Shown: positions 1 through 8,016 of the stretch, in pieces
Layout: each line of letters opens with the position of its first letter
Position numbering within the stretch: position 1 is the stretch's first letter
From: UKL13-2 sp038321965
GTDB lineage: Bacteria > Pseudomonadota > Gammaproteobacteria > Burkholderiales > Usitatibacteraceae
Assembly (NCBI GenBank): GCA_038321965.1
Contig: JBBQFL010000007.1
Coordinates: forward strand, 1 to 64,000
DNA length: 64,000 bases
Direction of reading: 5' to 3'
Made by a program: the position numbers and the translations under genes
Notes under the pieces: generated by a model
What the model was told of the DNA's origin: nothing
What the model saw: the letters and a program-made list of their open reading frames with translations, nothing else
The model's database searches: none

Positions 1-249
1 TTTTCTCCTCCAGCTACATCAATTATCGTGAGCGGCAACAACGCCGCTGGTCAACTTCGTCGCCGGGTCGGACGGATTTCATGCAAGGAAATGTTACACA
101 GTCAACGCGACGATATTCAATCACCGCGCTAGAATCATCAGACGCGGGGAAAATTGCCCGGTTGGGAACCACGGCGCTTTACGACGATCCAAATCTCGGA
201 TCGGAAGGCGCAACGGCGTGAGGAACGCCGAATTTGTTGGAGGTGTGAC
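1..249. other. left-edge region, no confident gene
   Basis: One forward frame is open from the window edge to a TGA near base 220 and could be the C-terminal tail of a gene that begins outside the window (it reads FSSSYINYRERQQRRW near the edge). I do not recognise a family, and the open frame may be chance. A GGAGG motif at about 239-243 serves the next gene. Confidence 0.25.
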
Positions 250-684
250 ATGAACGATAGTTTACGCGCTTGTGGCAATTACGTAAAACATACCGGTATA
301 GCGCTGGTCGGCGTCTTGATTATTACGCTCTCCGGCTGTGCTTCGGTCAATGGTCTGGAACGCGAGCCGATTTCCCTGGAACAGATCGTCGCGATGGCCA
401 AGGAAGGCAAGGATGCCGCCTCTATCATTCGCGAGATTCGCGAATCCAAAACAACCTACGATGTCATGGCATCACAGTACGCGAAACTTTCTCGTGATGG
501 CGTACCGGATGAAGTGATCGATTTCATGCAACGCGGCCAGCTCAGGATGGCCGAGCGTGCCGGCCGCCGCAGCGTATACGATGACCTGTGGCTAACGAGC
601 CGCTATGGTTGGGTCGGAGGCCCCTGGACGCCGCGCGCTTACTACCTGTACGCCAACGGAAGGCCGTACACGCGCCATTGGTAA
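250..684 (+). CDS. small lipoprotein of unknown function
   Basis: A 144-residue protein. The ATG at 250 is preferred over an in-frame start at 154 because GGAGG lies 6-7 bases upstream and the protein then begins with a lipoprotein signal: a hydrophobic stretch (GIALVGVLIITLSGC) ending in the lipobox LSGC with the lipidated Cys at about residue 30. The mature part has a short helical region (SLEQIVAMAKEGKDAASIIR ... SRDGVPDEVIDFMQ) like small beta-proteobacterial lipoproteins with a repeated 'no-escape' helix. The C-terminus is rich in Trp, Tyr and Arg (WVGGPWTPRAYYLYANGRPY). It is probably anchored in the outer membrane. I cannot assign a function. It converges on pilU, with only 19 bases between the two stop codons. 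Confidence 0.75.
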   Translation: MNDSLRACGNYVKHTGIALVGVLIITLSGCASVNGLEREPISLEQIVAMAKEGKDAASIIREIRESKTTYDVMASQYAKLSRDGVPDEVIDFMQRGQLRMAERAGRRSVYDDLWLTSRYGWVGGPWTPRAYYLYANGRPYTRHW

Positions 685-703
685 GCCGGCTGGTGCAGGG
701 CGC

Positions 704-1849
704 CTAGCTGATCTTGAATTCGCTGAAGCTCGGCCCGCCGGCGCGACCCTTTTCCGGCGGTGCCTGGCCATCTTTATAGACTGGCATCATGCCGGAATTG
801 CCGATCAGCAGTGAAAGATTGGTGGCGGAGTCAGCGTTGGCAAGGCCCTCTTCTATCGTGATCTTGTCCTGCTTGATGAGGCGGAACAAATCCTGCTCAA
901 ACGTTTGTGAACCCGCGGTCAGGGATTTTTCCATTGCTTCCTTGATTTCGCCGACTTTGCCTTCCTCAATCAATTCGGCGATGTTGGTGGTGTTCATCAA
1001 GACCTCCACTGCCGCAGAACGCCCACCTTCGATATTCTTTATCAGGCGCTGTGAAATGATGCATTTGAGACTGACGCCCAGATCAGACAAGAGAATCGCA
1101 CGCTGGTCCAGCGGGAAAAAGTTGATGATACGATTGAGCGCGTGATAACTGTTGTTGGCATGCAGCGTTGCCAGACAAAGATGCCCGGACAACGAATACA
1201 TCATCGCCGCCTTCATGGTTTCAATATCGCGGATCTCGCCAACCAGAATACAGTCCGGCGCCTGACGCATTGCGTTGCGCATGGCTTCGTGAAAGGAATG
1301 CGAGTCGTTGCCGATTTCGCGCTGGTTGACGATCGATTTTTTTGATCGGAAGATGAATTCGATCGGATCTTCGAATGTCAGGATGTGTCCCTGCTTCATG
1401 CTGTTGCGAAAATCCAGCATTGAAGCCAGCGTGGTCGATTTTCCCGAGCCGGTCGCACCGACGACCAGAATCAAACCGCGTTTTTCCATCACTTGCTGCG
1501 CCAACACTTGCGGCAGCGCGAGCGACCGAAGTTCCGGAATGTTGGTTTCGATGTAGCGAATGACCGCCGCGCAGGTGCCCTTTTGCCACATCATATTGAT
1601 ACGGAAATTACCCACACCTTCAATGGGCATGGAGAAATTCAGCTCAAGATCCTTTTCAAATTTCTCGATCTGATGCGGCTTGAGGATTTCGTAGCAGACC
1701 TTTTTGGTGTCTTCCGCACTCATCTGCTGCGGATTTACCGGCACGCTGTTGCCATTGATCTTGATATGAATGGGCGCACCGGCAGAAACGAACAGGTCAG
1801 ACGCTTTCTTCTGCGCCATCAATTCGAAAAGTCTGATTAACACCGCCAT
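704..1849 (-). CDS. pilU: type IV pilus ATPase, PilT/PilU family (PilU-like)
   Basis: A 381-residue cytoplasmic hexameric ATPase that powers pilus retraction. It shows the family layout: an N-terminal PAS-like domain (ASDLFVSAGAPIHIKINGN), Walker A GATGSGKST at about 132-140, the Asp box and Walker B region (ILVGEIRD), and the His box (LATLHANNSYHAL). The C-terminal extension after the AIRNLIRE-equivalent region and the sequence MAVLIRLFELMAQKKASDLF favour PilU over PilT. No pilT is present in the window, so the assignment rests on sequence alone. It starts with ATG. The next gene upstream on the same strand is dapD, 27 bases away; co-transcription is possible but the two are functionally unrelated. 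Confidence 0.9.
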   Translation of the reverse strand: MAVLIRLFELMAQKKASDLFVSAGAPIHIKINGNSVPVNPQQMSAEDTKKVCYEILKPHQIEKFEKDLELNFSMPIEGVGNFRINMMWQKGTCAAVIRYIETNIPELRSLALPQVLAQQVMEKRGLILVVGATGSGKSTTLASMLDFRNSMKQGHILTFEDPIEFIFRSKKSIVNQREIGNDSHSFHEAMRNAMRQAPDCILVGEIRDIETMKAAMMYSLSGHLCLATLHANNSYHALNRIINFFPLDQRAILLSDLGVSLKCIISQRLIKNIEGGRSAAVEVLMNTTNIAELIEEGKVGEIKEAMEKSLTAGSQTFEQDLFRLIKQDKITIEEGLANADSATNLSLLIGNSGMMPVYKDGQAPPEKGRAGGPSFSEFKIS

Positions 1850-1876
1850 ATTTTTATCCCCCCAACCCGATTGATC

Positions 1877-2704
1877 TCAGCTCCGCAGCAACTCGTTGAT
1901 ACCGGTCTTGGACCGCGTTTGTGCATCAACTTGCTTGACGATAACGGCACAATAAAGGCTAACCCTGCCGTCGGCCGAGGGCAAGCTGCCCGAGACGACG
2001 ACCGAGTAGGGCGGCACTTTGCCGTAAGTAAATTCTCCGGTGCTGCGGTCATAGATCTTGGTTGACTGACCGATAAACACGCCCATCGAAATCACCGAGC
2101 CTTCACCGACGATAACGCCCTCGACGACCTCGGAACGCGCACCGATGAAACAGTTATCTTCGATGATGGTCGGATTGGCCTGCAAGGGTTCCAGCACGCC
2201 GCCAATGCCGACGCCGCCGCTCAAATGCACGTTCTTGCCGATTTGCGCACAAGAGCCTACCGTTGCCCAGGTATCTACCATGGTGCCTTCGTCAACATAG
2301 GCGCCAATGTTCACGTAAGAGGGCATCAGCACCACATTTTTGGCGATAAAAGCGCCGCGCCGCGCGACTGCCGGCGGCACGACACGAAAACCACCGGCGC
2401 GGAAGTCGGCGTCCGAATACTCGGCGAATTTGGTCGGCACTTTGTCAAAGTAACGTGTGCCATCTGCCGCTCCATCGTTCATCACCGCATTGTCGACCAG
2501 ACGAAATGACAGGAGCACAGCTTTCTTGAGCCATTGATGCGTCACCCATTGACCATCAATCTTTTCGGCCACACGCAGTTGGCCGCGATCAAGTAGGTTG
2601 ATCACGCTGGCCACTGCAGACCGGGTGTCGATATCCGTTGACTGTGGGTTGATGCTGGCGCGGTTTTCCCACGCTTGTTCGATGATTTTTTGTTCAGCGT
2701 TCAT
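1877..2704 (-). CDS. dapD: 2,3,4,5-tetrahydropyridine-2,6-dicarboxylate N-succinyltransferase
   Basis: DapD transfers succinyl from succinyl-CoA to tetrahydrodipicolinate in the succinylase branch of lysine and meso-diaminopimelate synthesis. The protein has an N-terminal helical domain (IIEQAWENRASINPQ) followed by a left-handed beta-helix of hexapeptide repeats (VNIGAYVDEGTMVDTWATVG, IEDNCFIGARSEVVEGVIVG) and the C-terminal cap PPYSVVVSGSLPS. I place the start at the ATG at 2704, which gives 275 residues, the usual length of about 274. An upstream in-frame TTG at 2716 would add four residues. Confidence in function is very high. Confidence 0.96.
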   Translation of the reverse strand: MNAEQKIIEQAWENRASINPQSTDIDTRSAVASVINLLDRGQLRVAEKIDGQWVTHQWLKKAVLLSFRLVDNAVMNDGAADGTRYFDKVPTKFAEYSDADFRAGGFRVVPPAVARRGAFIAKNVVLMPSYVNIGAYVDEGTMVDTWATVGSCAQIGKNVHLSGGVGIGGVLEPLQANPTIIEDNCFIGARSEVVEGVIVGEGSVISMGVFIGQSTKIYDRSTGEFTYGKVPPYSVVVSGSLPSADGRVSLYCAVIVKQVDAQTRSKTGINELLRS

Positions 2705-2799
2705 ATCGTTGTTCAATTAGAGAGTGGTGAGAGTGTACGACGGATGTGGCGTTATTAGGTTTGGCGTTTAACTTCCCAGGCCTTTGAGATGCCGGTGAG

Positions 2800-3717
2800 T
2801 CAGCCTTCCTTTTTTACGGCAGGCGCGGCTTGGGATACTTCGATGGCGACCGTTGCTACTGCCGCCAGTTGTTGTTCAAGCTGCGCACAGCGGGCCAGGA
2901 GTTCGGTCTCACGCTTTGCGTAATGCTGTGTCGCCTGGTAGATTTTGCGGTAATCGTTGTAAGCCCACTCCTCGCGATCGGTGAATACTGAAACGCGTGA
3001 ACTCAACCGGTCAGAGGTAGCGTTGTCGCTGGTGGCCACGACGAGGAAATACAGCGAGTCCAGCGTTGGCGCGATTGCATCAGGCTTGCCCTTGGAGATC
3101 GTCAAGGTCTCACCGCTGTCAGCTGACGCGGGATTGGCGCCACCAGCATCCGGGACGATCAACGACACAAATGCATTTCGTTGAGAAAACCATCGTGTGC
3201 GTGTGAATCTCGCGTCGATCAACGCCGCCAACTCTGCACGATCAAGTTCCTTGACGTGAAATTCGTTTTTGTAGCCCCTCTTGTCGGAATATTCGGCGCG
3301 ATTCGGCGAGGAGATGACCAATAATCCCGACGGCTTCAGTACGCGCTTTATTTCATCGAGAAACTTCACCTGTTCGAATATATGTTCGATCGTTTCAAAC
3401 GAAACCACGGCGTCGAAGCTGGCGTCAACGAACGGCAATTGGGCGCAGCTGCCCTCAGAGAATTGCAAATTTTGGCGATCCGCATAGGCATGTGCCGCGT
3501 GCGCGACGGCGGCGCTGGATACGTCCACCCCATGCACAGATGAAGCGACTGTTGCCATCAGCGCGCTGCCGTAACCCTCGCCGGATGCGACATCCAGTAC
3601 CTTCTTGCCCGTGACAAGTGGCAACACAAAATGATAACGGTGCCAATGTTCGGCCCACATTTCGCCCGCAAGGTCAGGGTGAAATCTCTCGCCGGTAAAT
3701 GAAAGCGCGTCTGTCAT
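2800..3717 (-). CDS. class I SAM-dependent methyltransferase
   Basis: A 305-residue protein with a Rossmann-type methyltransferase core. Motif I is VLDVASGEGYGS at about 40-51, the acidic end of beta-2 is VHGVDVS, and motif IV is FDAVVSFETIEHI. It opens with FTGERFHPDL, a start often seen in methyltransferases placed next to glycan or O-antigen genes, but no such genes are nearby. The C-terminal third is predicted helical (YRKIYQATQHYAKRETELL) and may form a short coiled coil. The substrate is unknown. It stands alone, oriented away from the divergent EamA gene. Confidence 0.8.
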   Translation of the reverse strand: MTDALSFTGERFHPDLAGEMWAEHWHRYHFVLPLVTGKKVLDVASGEGYGSALMATVASSVHGVDVSSAAVAHAAHAYADRQNLQFSEGSCAQLPFVDASFDAVVSFETIEHIFEQVKFLDEIKRVLKPSGLLVISSPNRAEYSDKRGYKNEFHVKELDRAELAALIDARFTRTRWFSQRNAFVSLIVPDAGGANPASADSGETLTISKGKPDAIAPTLDSLYFLVVATSDNATSDRLSSRVSVFTDREEWAYNDYRKIYQATQHYAKRETELLARCAQLEQQLAAVATVAIEVSQAAPAVKKEG

Positions 3718-3840
3718 GCCGTTTTGGTTGGGCGTCGTGATGGGTTGCTAAAATGCGCTCCCCGGTCGGGTTCTGACGACGTAAGGCAATGTCGTGCGCT
3801 TGATTGACTAACTATTATAAGGTTCTAACGCGAGCCCATT

Positions 3841-4761
3841 TTGATTCGCCTCCGCCTGTCCGCTCCGTCGTCCTCCTGGAAACCCACGCTCGCGCTGCTA
3901 TTGGGCGCGACCTCGTGGGGCATCCTCTGGTATCCGTTTCGGGCGATCGAGAGCGGCGGCCTTGCCGCGCCCCTGGCAACCTTTGTCGCCTACCTGGTCG
4001 CCGTATCAGTTGGCGGCCTCGCCTTTAGACGCGTCTGGGGTGAATTCCGGCTTTATCCAAAGTGGCTGGTTGCAATTGGCGTTTGTGCCGGCATCACCAA
4101 CGTCACCTATCTGGTGGCCATTATGCAAGCCGAGGTGGTGCGCATTGTTCTGCTGTTTTATTTGGCGCCGCTGTGGACTGTGCCGCTGGCTCACTTTATC
4201 CTGAAAGAGCGCCTGACGTTGACCGGTTACGCGGTCATGCTGCTTGCCATGAGTGGCGCGGTTGTCATGCTGTGGCGGCCCGAGCTTGGTTTACCGCAGC
4301 CGCGCAATATCTACGAGTGGATGGGGCTGTGCGCCGGATTCACGTTTGCGTTGAGCAACGTGCTGGTAAAGGGTGCACACCACGTCTCGCCGGAGGCCAA
4401 ATCTTTATCGGGATGCATAGGTGTCCTCGCCGTGGCGCTGCCAGTCGCCGTATTGCTCGCACCTCCCGCGCTCGCTATGCAACAGTTGCCGACAATGATC
4501 GCACCGCATTTGTTGTTGCTTTCGGTCATTGGCGTAGTCTTGATCAGTACCAGCGTGGCGTTGCAGTATGGGCTTTCGCATTTGTCGGCTAATCGTGCAG
4601 CCGTCATCATGTTGTTCGAACTGGTGGTGGCGGCAGCCGCAGCTCACTACCTTGCTGGCGAGGTCACGCGGCTGATGGACTGGATTGGCGGCGCAATGAT
4701 CGTATCAGCTGGCATGATTGCAACACTTGCCGAACGCTATGCGGAAAACGATCGAAAATGA
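3841..4761 (+). CDS. EamA/DMT-family transporter (putative exporter)
   Basis: A 306-residue inner-membrane protein with about ten hydrophobic segments arranged as two EamA repeats (first half from LALLLGATSWGILWYPFRAI, second from EWMGLCAGFTFALSNVLVKG). This is the layout of drug/metabolite transporters such as RhaT and YddG relatives. The initiation codon appears to be TTG at 3841, since no ATG precedes the first membrane segment in frame; a weak AAGG lies about 20 bases upstream, so the start is uncertain. The substrate is unknown; family members export amino acids or other metabolites. The gene ends in a strong hairpin terminator shared with the convergent barrel protein. Confidence 0.82.
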   Translation: MIRLRLSAPSSSWKPTLALLLGATSWGILWYPFRAIESGGLAAPLATFVAYLVAVSVGGLAFRRVWGEFRLYPKWLVAIGVCAGITNVTYLVAIMQAEVVRIVLLFYLAPLWTVPLAHFILKERLTLTGYAVMLLAMSGAVVMLWRPELGLPQPRNIYEWMGLCAGFTFALSNVLVKGAHHVSPEAKSLSGCIGVLAVALPVAVLLAPPALAMQQLPTMIAPHLLLLSVIGVVLISTSVALQYGLSHLSANRAAVIMLFELVVAAAAAHYLAGEVTRLMDWIGGAMIVSAGMIATLAERYAENDRK

Positions 4762-4769
4762 GTGGCGAA

Positions 4770-4803
4770 AAAAAGCCGCGCGCATTGCTGCGCGCGGCTT
4801 TTT
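4770..4803. terminator. bidirectional intrinsic terminator
   Basis: A perfect 14-bp stem (AAAAAGCCGCGCGC at 4770-4783, complement at 4790-4803) encloses a six-base loop. Each strand has a U-tract at its 3' side. It sits between the convergent EamA and outer-membrane-barrel genes and can terminate both. Confidence 0.9.
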
Positions 4804-4834
4804 ATTCGCTTGTAAATGACGAGCGTGTTCGTGA

Positions 4835-5482
4835 CTAAAAGCGGAAAATTGCGCCCAGTGAAAGCACATCAACTTTCAGTGCGCCGCCAGTGGTATCGTC
4901 GCCAAGTTTGCGGAATGTTTCGACTTCACCGCGTAGCGCCAGCGACGGATTGAGGTCATATTGCAGACCCACACCGTAATGTTGTGCAGTCTTGTTCTTG
5001 CTGCCGCGATTGGCAAGCAAGCCAATACTGCCGCCGGAGCTGAATGTCGCCTCAGTCTTCGCCTGCAGGACGCCAAGCCGCCCGTAAATTGAAAACTCAG
5101 GCGTCATCGGTGCTGACAGCACCAGATCCATGCCATAGCCTTTGGCCTTGTAGTCGGCATTGACGCTGCCGACAAATGGTGCCGTCACGGTTGTGCGGGT
5201 GTTGTATTTGCCCAGATCTGCATAAAAACCTTCCAGCGAGACTACTGGGGAAAAACGATAGCCGAGCAGGAATTTGTAGAAGGTGTCTTTGTCGTTGGCG
5301 GATGTCGATGGAAAGCCATAGCCCAGCGAACGCAAATAGTCGTTCACCTCACCCGGATTTACGTTCGATTTGGTGCTGCCGACTGATACGCCACCGTACC
5401 AGGGTGTTGTCGATTGCGCGTGCGCCGCGTCTGCGGCTGAAATGGCCAAGATGGTCGCTGCAATTCCGAGAACTTTTTTCAT
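4835..5482 (-). CDS. outer-membrane beta-barrel protein (OmpA/OmpW-like porin family)
   Basis: A 215-residue exported protein. It has a Sec signal peptide (MKKVLGIAATILAISAADAAHA, cleavage after AHA), then alternating amphipathic beta strands (WYGGVSVGST, FYKFLLGYRFSPVVSLEGFY, YGVGLQYDLNPSLALRGEVE) and a terminal Phe (GAIFRF), the signature recognised by the BAM complex. This fits an eight-stranded barrel. There is no C-terminal peptidoglycan-binding domain. The start has AAGGAAAAAC just upstream. No ligand or function can be named. Confidence 0.82.
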   Translation of the reverse strand: MKKVLGIAATILAISAADAAHAQSTTPWYGGVSVGSTKSNVNPGEVNDYLRSLGYGFPSTSANDKDTFYKFLLGYRFSPVVSLEGFYADLGKYNTRTTVTAPFVGSVNADYKAKGYGMDLVLSAPMTPEFSIYGRLGVLQAKTEATFSSGGSIGLLANRGSKNKTAQHYGVGLQYDLNPSLALRGEVETFRKLGDDTTGGALKVDVLSLGAIFRF

Positions 5483-5943
5483 TGTTTTTCCTTTTTTGAC
5501 AGATTAGAGGGTTGCTAGACACATGAGATGTCCGCATCATCAGATGCAAATTATGTGAATTAGTTCCCGCGTTTTCGGATACATTTGTAAACCGCAAGGG
5601 TAATGTCCGCTCCAGGCGTGCCGTTCCAGCGAGTTTTGCCGTAAGAGGCCCGCCGAATGGCGTTCTGCGTTTGCTGAATTTATCGTGGCGAAAAATAAGT
5701 GCCTACAAATTACTATTGATTGCCAACAATAAAGTCCGTCAGGCATGCGTTCACTAATCGGTTGATGTTGTGGGAAATTGGTTTCCCGATTAAGCGTAGA
5801 AAGGTCTGTTTGTCCGCCTAGAAAAGTGGCGGCGCCCGACCCACTGCGGTCTGTCGAGGATCGCCACAATCTGGCTCCAAAGCCGAAGCTCGGTCGGGGT
5901 AAAGGGCTATGAATGTCGATTCATGGTGAGCGGTGACCTGGCG
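5483..5943. other. gene-free spacer with a nested inverted repeat
   Basis: About 460 bases without a convincing gene. It contains the upstream region of the barrel gene and a nested palindrome: TAATCGG at 5755-5761 pairs with CCGATTA at 5786-5792, and inside it GGGAAA (5772-5777) pairs with TTTCCC (5782-5787) over a four-base loop. No clear attC core was found downstream of the GNAT gene. Small open frames here look like chance. Confidence 0.4.
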
Positions 5944-6474
5944 TTACTTGCACAGAGCGTACATGTAGCACGGACGGGGCTCCGCACTCAGGTTCGGAAA
6001 GACGAAGAACCGCTCGTGCCGGCCTTCTTGCAGGAAGCCGGATTTCTCCAGGGCCCGTTGAGAAGGACGGTTTTCGACATCGCAGAATGCTTGCACTCGA
6101 AAGACCTCTGGCAGTTTGAGAGCGACGTTCGAAAGAGCAGAGATAGCCTCAGGAATGTAGCCAAGGCCCCAGAACGCGGGCGCAAGAACATAGCCAAGAT
6201 CGACCGTGTGGCCGTCAGGGCGCGCCTCGAGCATTCCAATGGGTACGCTGCCGCCTCGTTCCACGAGAACATATGGGAGGCGCGTGCCGAGCTCCGCTGC
6301 AGCGATACACTCCAACACGAAAGCTTCGGTGGTTGCTAGCTCGGTGTGGGGGCGCCACATCAAGTAGCGGGAGACCGCAGGGTTACTGGTGTAGGCTCTG
6401 TACAGATGCTTAGCATCCGCCGACTCTGGCAATCTGGCCAGTAGCCGCTCAGTCTCAAAGGACTGGGGCAGCAT
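5944..6474 (-). CDS. GNAT-family N-acetyltransferase (RimJ/RimL type)
   Basis: A 176-residue acetyltransferase of the Acetyltransf_3 type: ETERLLARLPESADAKHLYRAY at the N-terminus, the acyl-CoA-binding motif region DLGYVLAPAFWGLGYIPEA (a Q/RxxGxG/A equivalent), and the C-terminal ENRPSQRALEKSGFLQEGR typical of RimJ/RimL. The substrate is unknown. I prefer the ATG at 6474 over one at 6492, because 6492 lies inside an attC-like core (GTTAGGT on the minus strand) and 6474 leaves a nine-base leader, as is normal for integron cassettes. GNAT genes are among the commonest cassette cargo. Confidence 0.85.
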   Translation of the reverse strand: MLPQSFETERLLARLPESADAKHLYRAYTSNPAVSRYLMWRPHTELATTEAFVLECIAAAELGTRLPYVLVERGGSVPIGMLEARPDGHTVDLGYVLAPAFWGLGYIPEAISALSNVALKLPEVFRVQAFCDVENRPSQRALEKSGFLQEGRHERFFVFPNLSAEPRPCYMYALCK

Positions 6475-6483
6475 GTTTGCGGG

Positions 6484-6570
6484 ACCTAACATTGAAGGTG
6501 ACTAGTACACAGCACGCGCGCCGGGGACGCAGCCCAGCGTTGCGTGTCCGTGCTGACCGAGCCGTTAGTC
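6484..6570 (-). repeat. attC-like palindromic site 1 (putative cassette boundary)
   Basis: Read on the minus strand, an 87-base element begins GACTAAC (one mismatch to RYYYAAC) and ends GTTAGGT (exact GTTRRRY). Between them is an imperfect hairpin: CAGCACG at 6510-6516 pairs with CGTGCTG at 6549-6555, with further inner pairing. It lies between the glutaredoxin gene and the GNAT gene, both transcribed toward lower coordinates. That is the position and orientation expected for an integron attC. This is inference from pattern; no integrase gene is in the window. Confidence 0.5.
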
Positions 6571-6595
6571 ATCAGCTTCTTGACTCCGATACCTA

Positions 6596-7210
6596 TCAAC
6601 TTGGCGGTATTGAGCATTTTCCGCGCTCCGGATTAGGTTCAACTCTCTGATTCACGAGTGCGCTGAGCTGATCTGCGCCACCGACATAGCGGCCGTCAAT
6701 CCAAATCTGAGGCACAGTGATCGGTGTTCTTGGCCCAACAATAGGTTTTATACGTGCCAGCATTTCGTATAGGTCGCGTGGATTGGCGACCACATCCCTG
6801 TATCTATAAGGGATTGAAGCCGAATCTAAGTAGCCACGCGCTCGCTTGCAATGCGGACAGGATTCCTTGCCGAATACATTGTTTCCAGCAATAGCGTTGT
6901 GGCGTGCGTGCTGCTCAATCACTGCCTGGGTAAGCACCCCTCGATTCAATGCACTGCCTTGGCCAATGACCCGCCCTTCGACCATCACGATGGGTGCGTG
7001 CCAACCCCCGCTGAGCAGGGGTATCCACCACTCGCTGAGCCAGTCGCGCACATTTAGCTCCACCGGAATATCCTGTAGTTCCTTTGCAATCGTGTCGACA
7101 ATAACATCGCGCGTTAGTGAGCATTCTCCGCAAGGAATCTTTACCTTGAATGGACCCCATGCGCCGGCCCAGCGAAACAGGGTTACCTTGATCGAGAATG
7201 GAGATGTCAT
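6596..7210 (-). CDS. tandem glutaredoxin-fold protein
   Basis: A 204-residue cytoplasmic protein with two thioredoxin-fold halves. The C-terminal half is a clear glutaredoxin: active site CPHC in FGKESCPHCKRARGYLD, then the cis-Pro TVP loop and ITVPQIWIDGRYVGGADQL. The N-terminal half carries CGEC (KIPCGECSLTRDVIVDTI), followed by a region (HAPIVMVEGRVIGQGSALNRG) that matches the same fold with the CxxC retained. It may act as a dithiol reductase with an internal relay. It starts with ATG at 7210 and is flanked on both sides by attC-like palindromes, so it may be a mobile cassette gene. No partner gene is adjacent. Confidence 0.75.
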   Translation of the reverse strand: MTSPFSIKVTLFRWAGAWGPFKVKIPCGECSLTRDVIVDTIAKELQDIPVELNVRDWLSEWWIPLLSGGWHAPIVMVEGRVIGQGSALNRGVLTQAVIEQHARHNAIAGNNVFGKESCPHCKRARGYLDSASIPYRYRDVVANPRDLYEMLARIKPIVGPRTPITVPQIWIDGRYVGGADQLSALVNQRVEPNPERGKCSIPPS

Positions 7211-7236
7211 GTGATCTGGAAGTCGGTAGGCTCAGT

Positions 7237-7336
7237 GTCTAAGGTTTGTTTGTGCACGAATATTCTCCGAATGGCAGACTCTGATGCCACTGTCCGAGTT
7301 CAGTGGTGCTGCGCGGCGTCAATGCGCGAGTTGAGT
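7237..7336 (-). repeat. attC-like palindromic site 2 (putative)
   Basis: On the minus strand it begins ACTCAAC (exact RYYYAAC) and ends CTTAGAC (GTTRRRY with the first G changed to C). The interior has CCACTG at 7287-7292 pairing with CAGTGG at 7301-7306. It lies 25 bases after the small membrane-protein gene and 26 bases before the glutaredoxin gene. The C in place of the conserved G weakens the call, although the same change occurs in site 3. Confidence 0.35.
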
Positions 7337-7361
7337 AGGCATTTATAACCGCGCCGCACTG

Positions 7362-7721
7362 TTACAGCAACCCATAGGCAGCGAGGAGGAGAAACGCAGA
7401 AAGCAACAGTGCGGCGAGGAAAGGAGACTTTGGAAAAGCCGCCACGCCAATGCACGACGTAACCAAGGCGTAGGTAGCGACCAGGCGAAGAAGCCAATGG
7501 TCGCCGATAGCGACCGCATGCACGGCGACCTGACCTGCCAGCATGAGAAGCGGCGCAAAAATTAAAAACCAGAAGGCAGTCCGTCTTTCTTCGGGAAAGC
7601 TGAACTTGCCTACAAAGCCGCTGGAGAGCGCGCCCAACAGCGACACTCTGAACTTGGTGACACCGAATACGATGTGCCCGATGCCAAGTGCGAACAAAGA
7701 CCACGCGAGAACGTTTGCCAA
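7362..7721 (-). CDS. small membrane protein (DUF6463-like)
   Basis: A 119-residue protein with four predicted transmembrane helices: WSLFALGIGHIVFGVTKF near the N-terminus, FWFLIFAPLLMLAGQVAVHA, a third around LLRLVATYALVTSCIGVAAF and a final FLAALLLSAFLLLAAYGLL. The GHIVFGVTKF opening and the four-helix layout resemble the DUF6463 family of uncharacterised membrane proteins; the family name is from memory and only moderately certain. It lies between two attC-like sites in the accessory patch, consistent with cassette cargo. No function is known. Confidence 0.65.
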   Translation of the reverse strand: MANVLAWSLFALGIGHIVFGVTKFRVSLLGALSSGFVGKFSFPEERRTAFWFLIFAPLLMLAGQVAVHAVAIGDHWLLRLVATYALVTSCIGVAAFPKSPFLAALLLSAFLLLAAYGLL

Positions 7722-7753
7722 GCTCGGACTCCTTTGTATCGTGAGAGTGAAAT

Positions 7754-7827
7754 GCCTAAGGAATAGCTTTTAGATGTCGCGCCCTCGAAACCACCCCAAG
7801 GCGCGATCCTTGCCGCGATAGTTAAAC
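7754..7827 (-). repeat. attC-like palindromic site 3 (putative)
   Basis: On the minus strand it begins GTTTAAC (exact RYYYAAC) and ends CTTAGGC (GTTRRRY with G changed to C). Inside, TCGCGCC at 7777-7783 pairs perfectly with GGCGCGA at 7800-7806. A short remnant reading frame from the right ends with its TAA inside the GTTTAAC core, a common arrangement in cassettes. The small membrane-protein gene starts 32 bases after the site. Confidence 0.4.
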
Positions 7828-7953
7828 CCCGCTGGACAAAACCCTCTGCGAGGTGATTGCTTTGGAGATTGTAAACGCCAACGCCGTCGGCACCCCATGG
7901 TCGCGCATGCCTGGCAAGTCATGGGTACCGATGCGATTGCGCTTGCCTGTCAC
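7822..7953 (-). pseudogene. possible cassette gene remnant
   Basis: A 43-residue open frame (GTG at 7953) containing KRNRIGTHDLPGMRDHG and ending SQRVLSSGV. Its stop codon is embedded in the attC-like core at 7821-7827. The frame stays open a little further upstream to a stop near 7998. It looks more like the 3' end of a decayed gene than a complete small protein. I do not recognise the family. Confidence 0.3.
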
Positions 7954-8016
7954 GGCAAGCGTGATGAGCCTATTGCCGCGGCCTAAACCGTACGTTTTGG
8001 ACTAGGTTGAAAGAAA

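Noticed and set aside
5540..5869. A 109-codon minus-strand frame in the spacer upstream of the barrel gene
   Set aside because: No RBS or domain, contains the nested inverted repeat, and composition is not gene-like.
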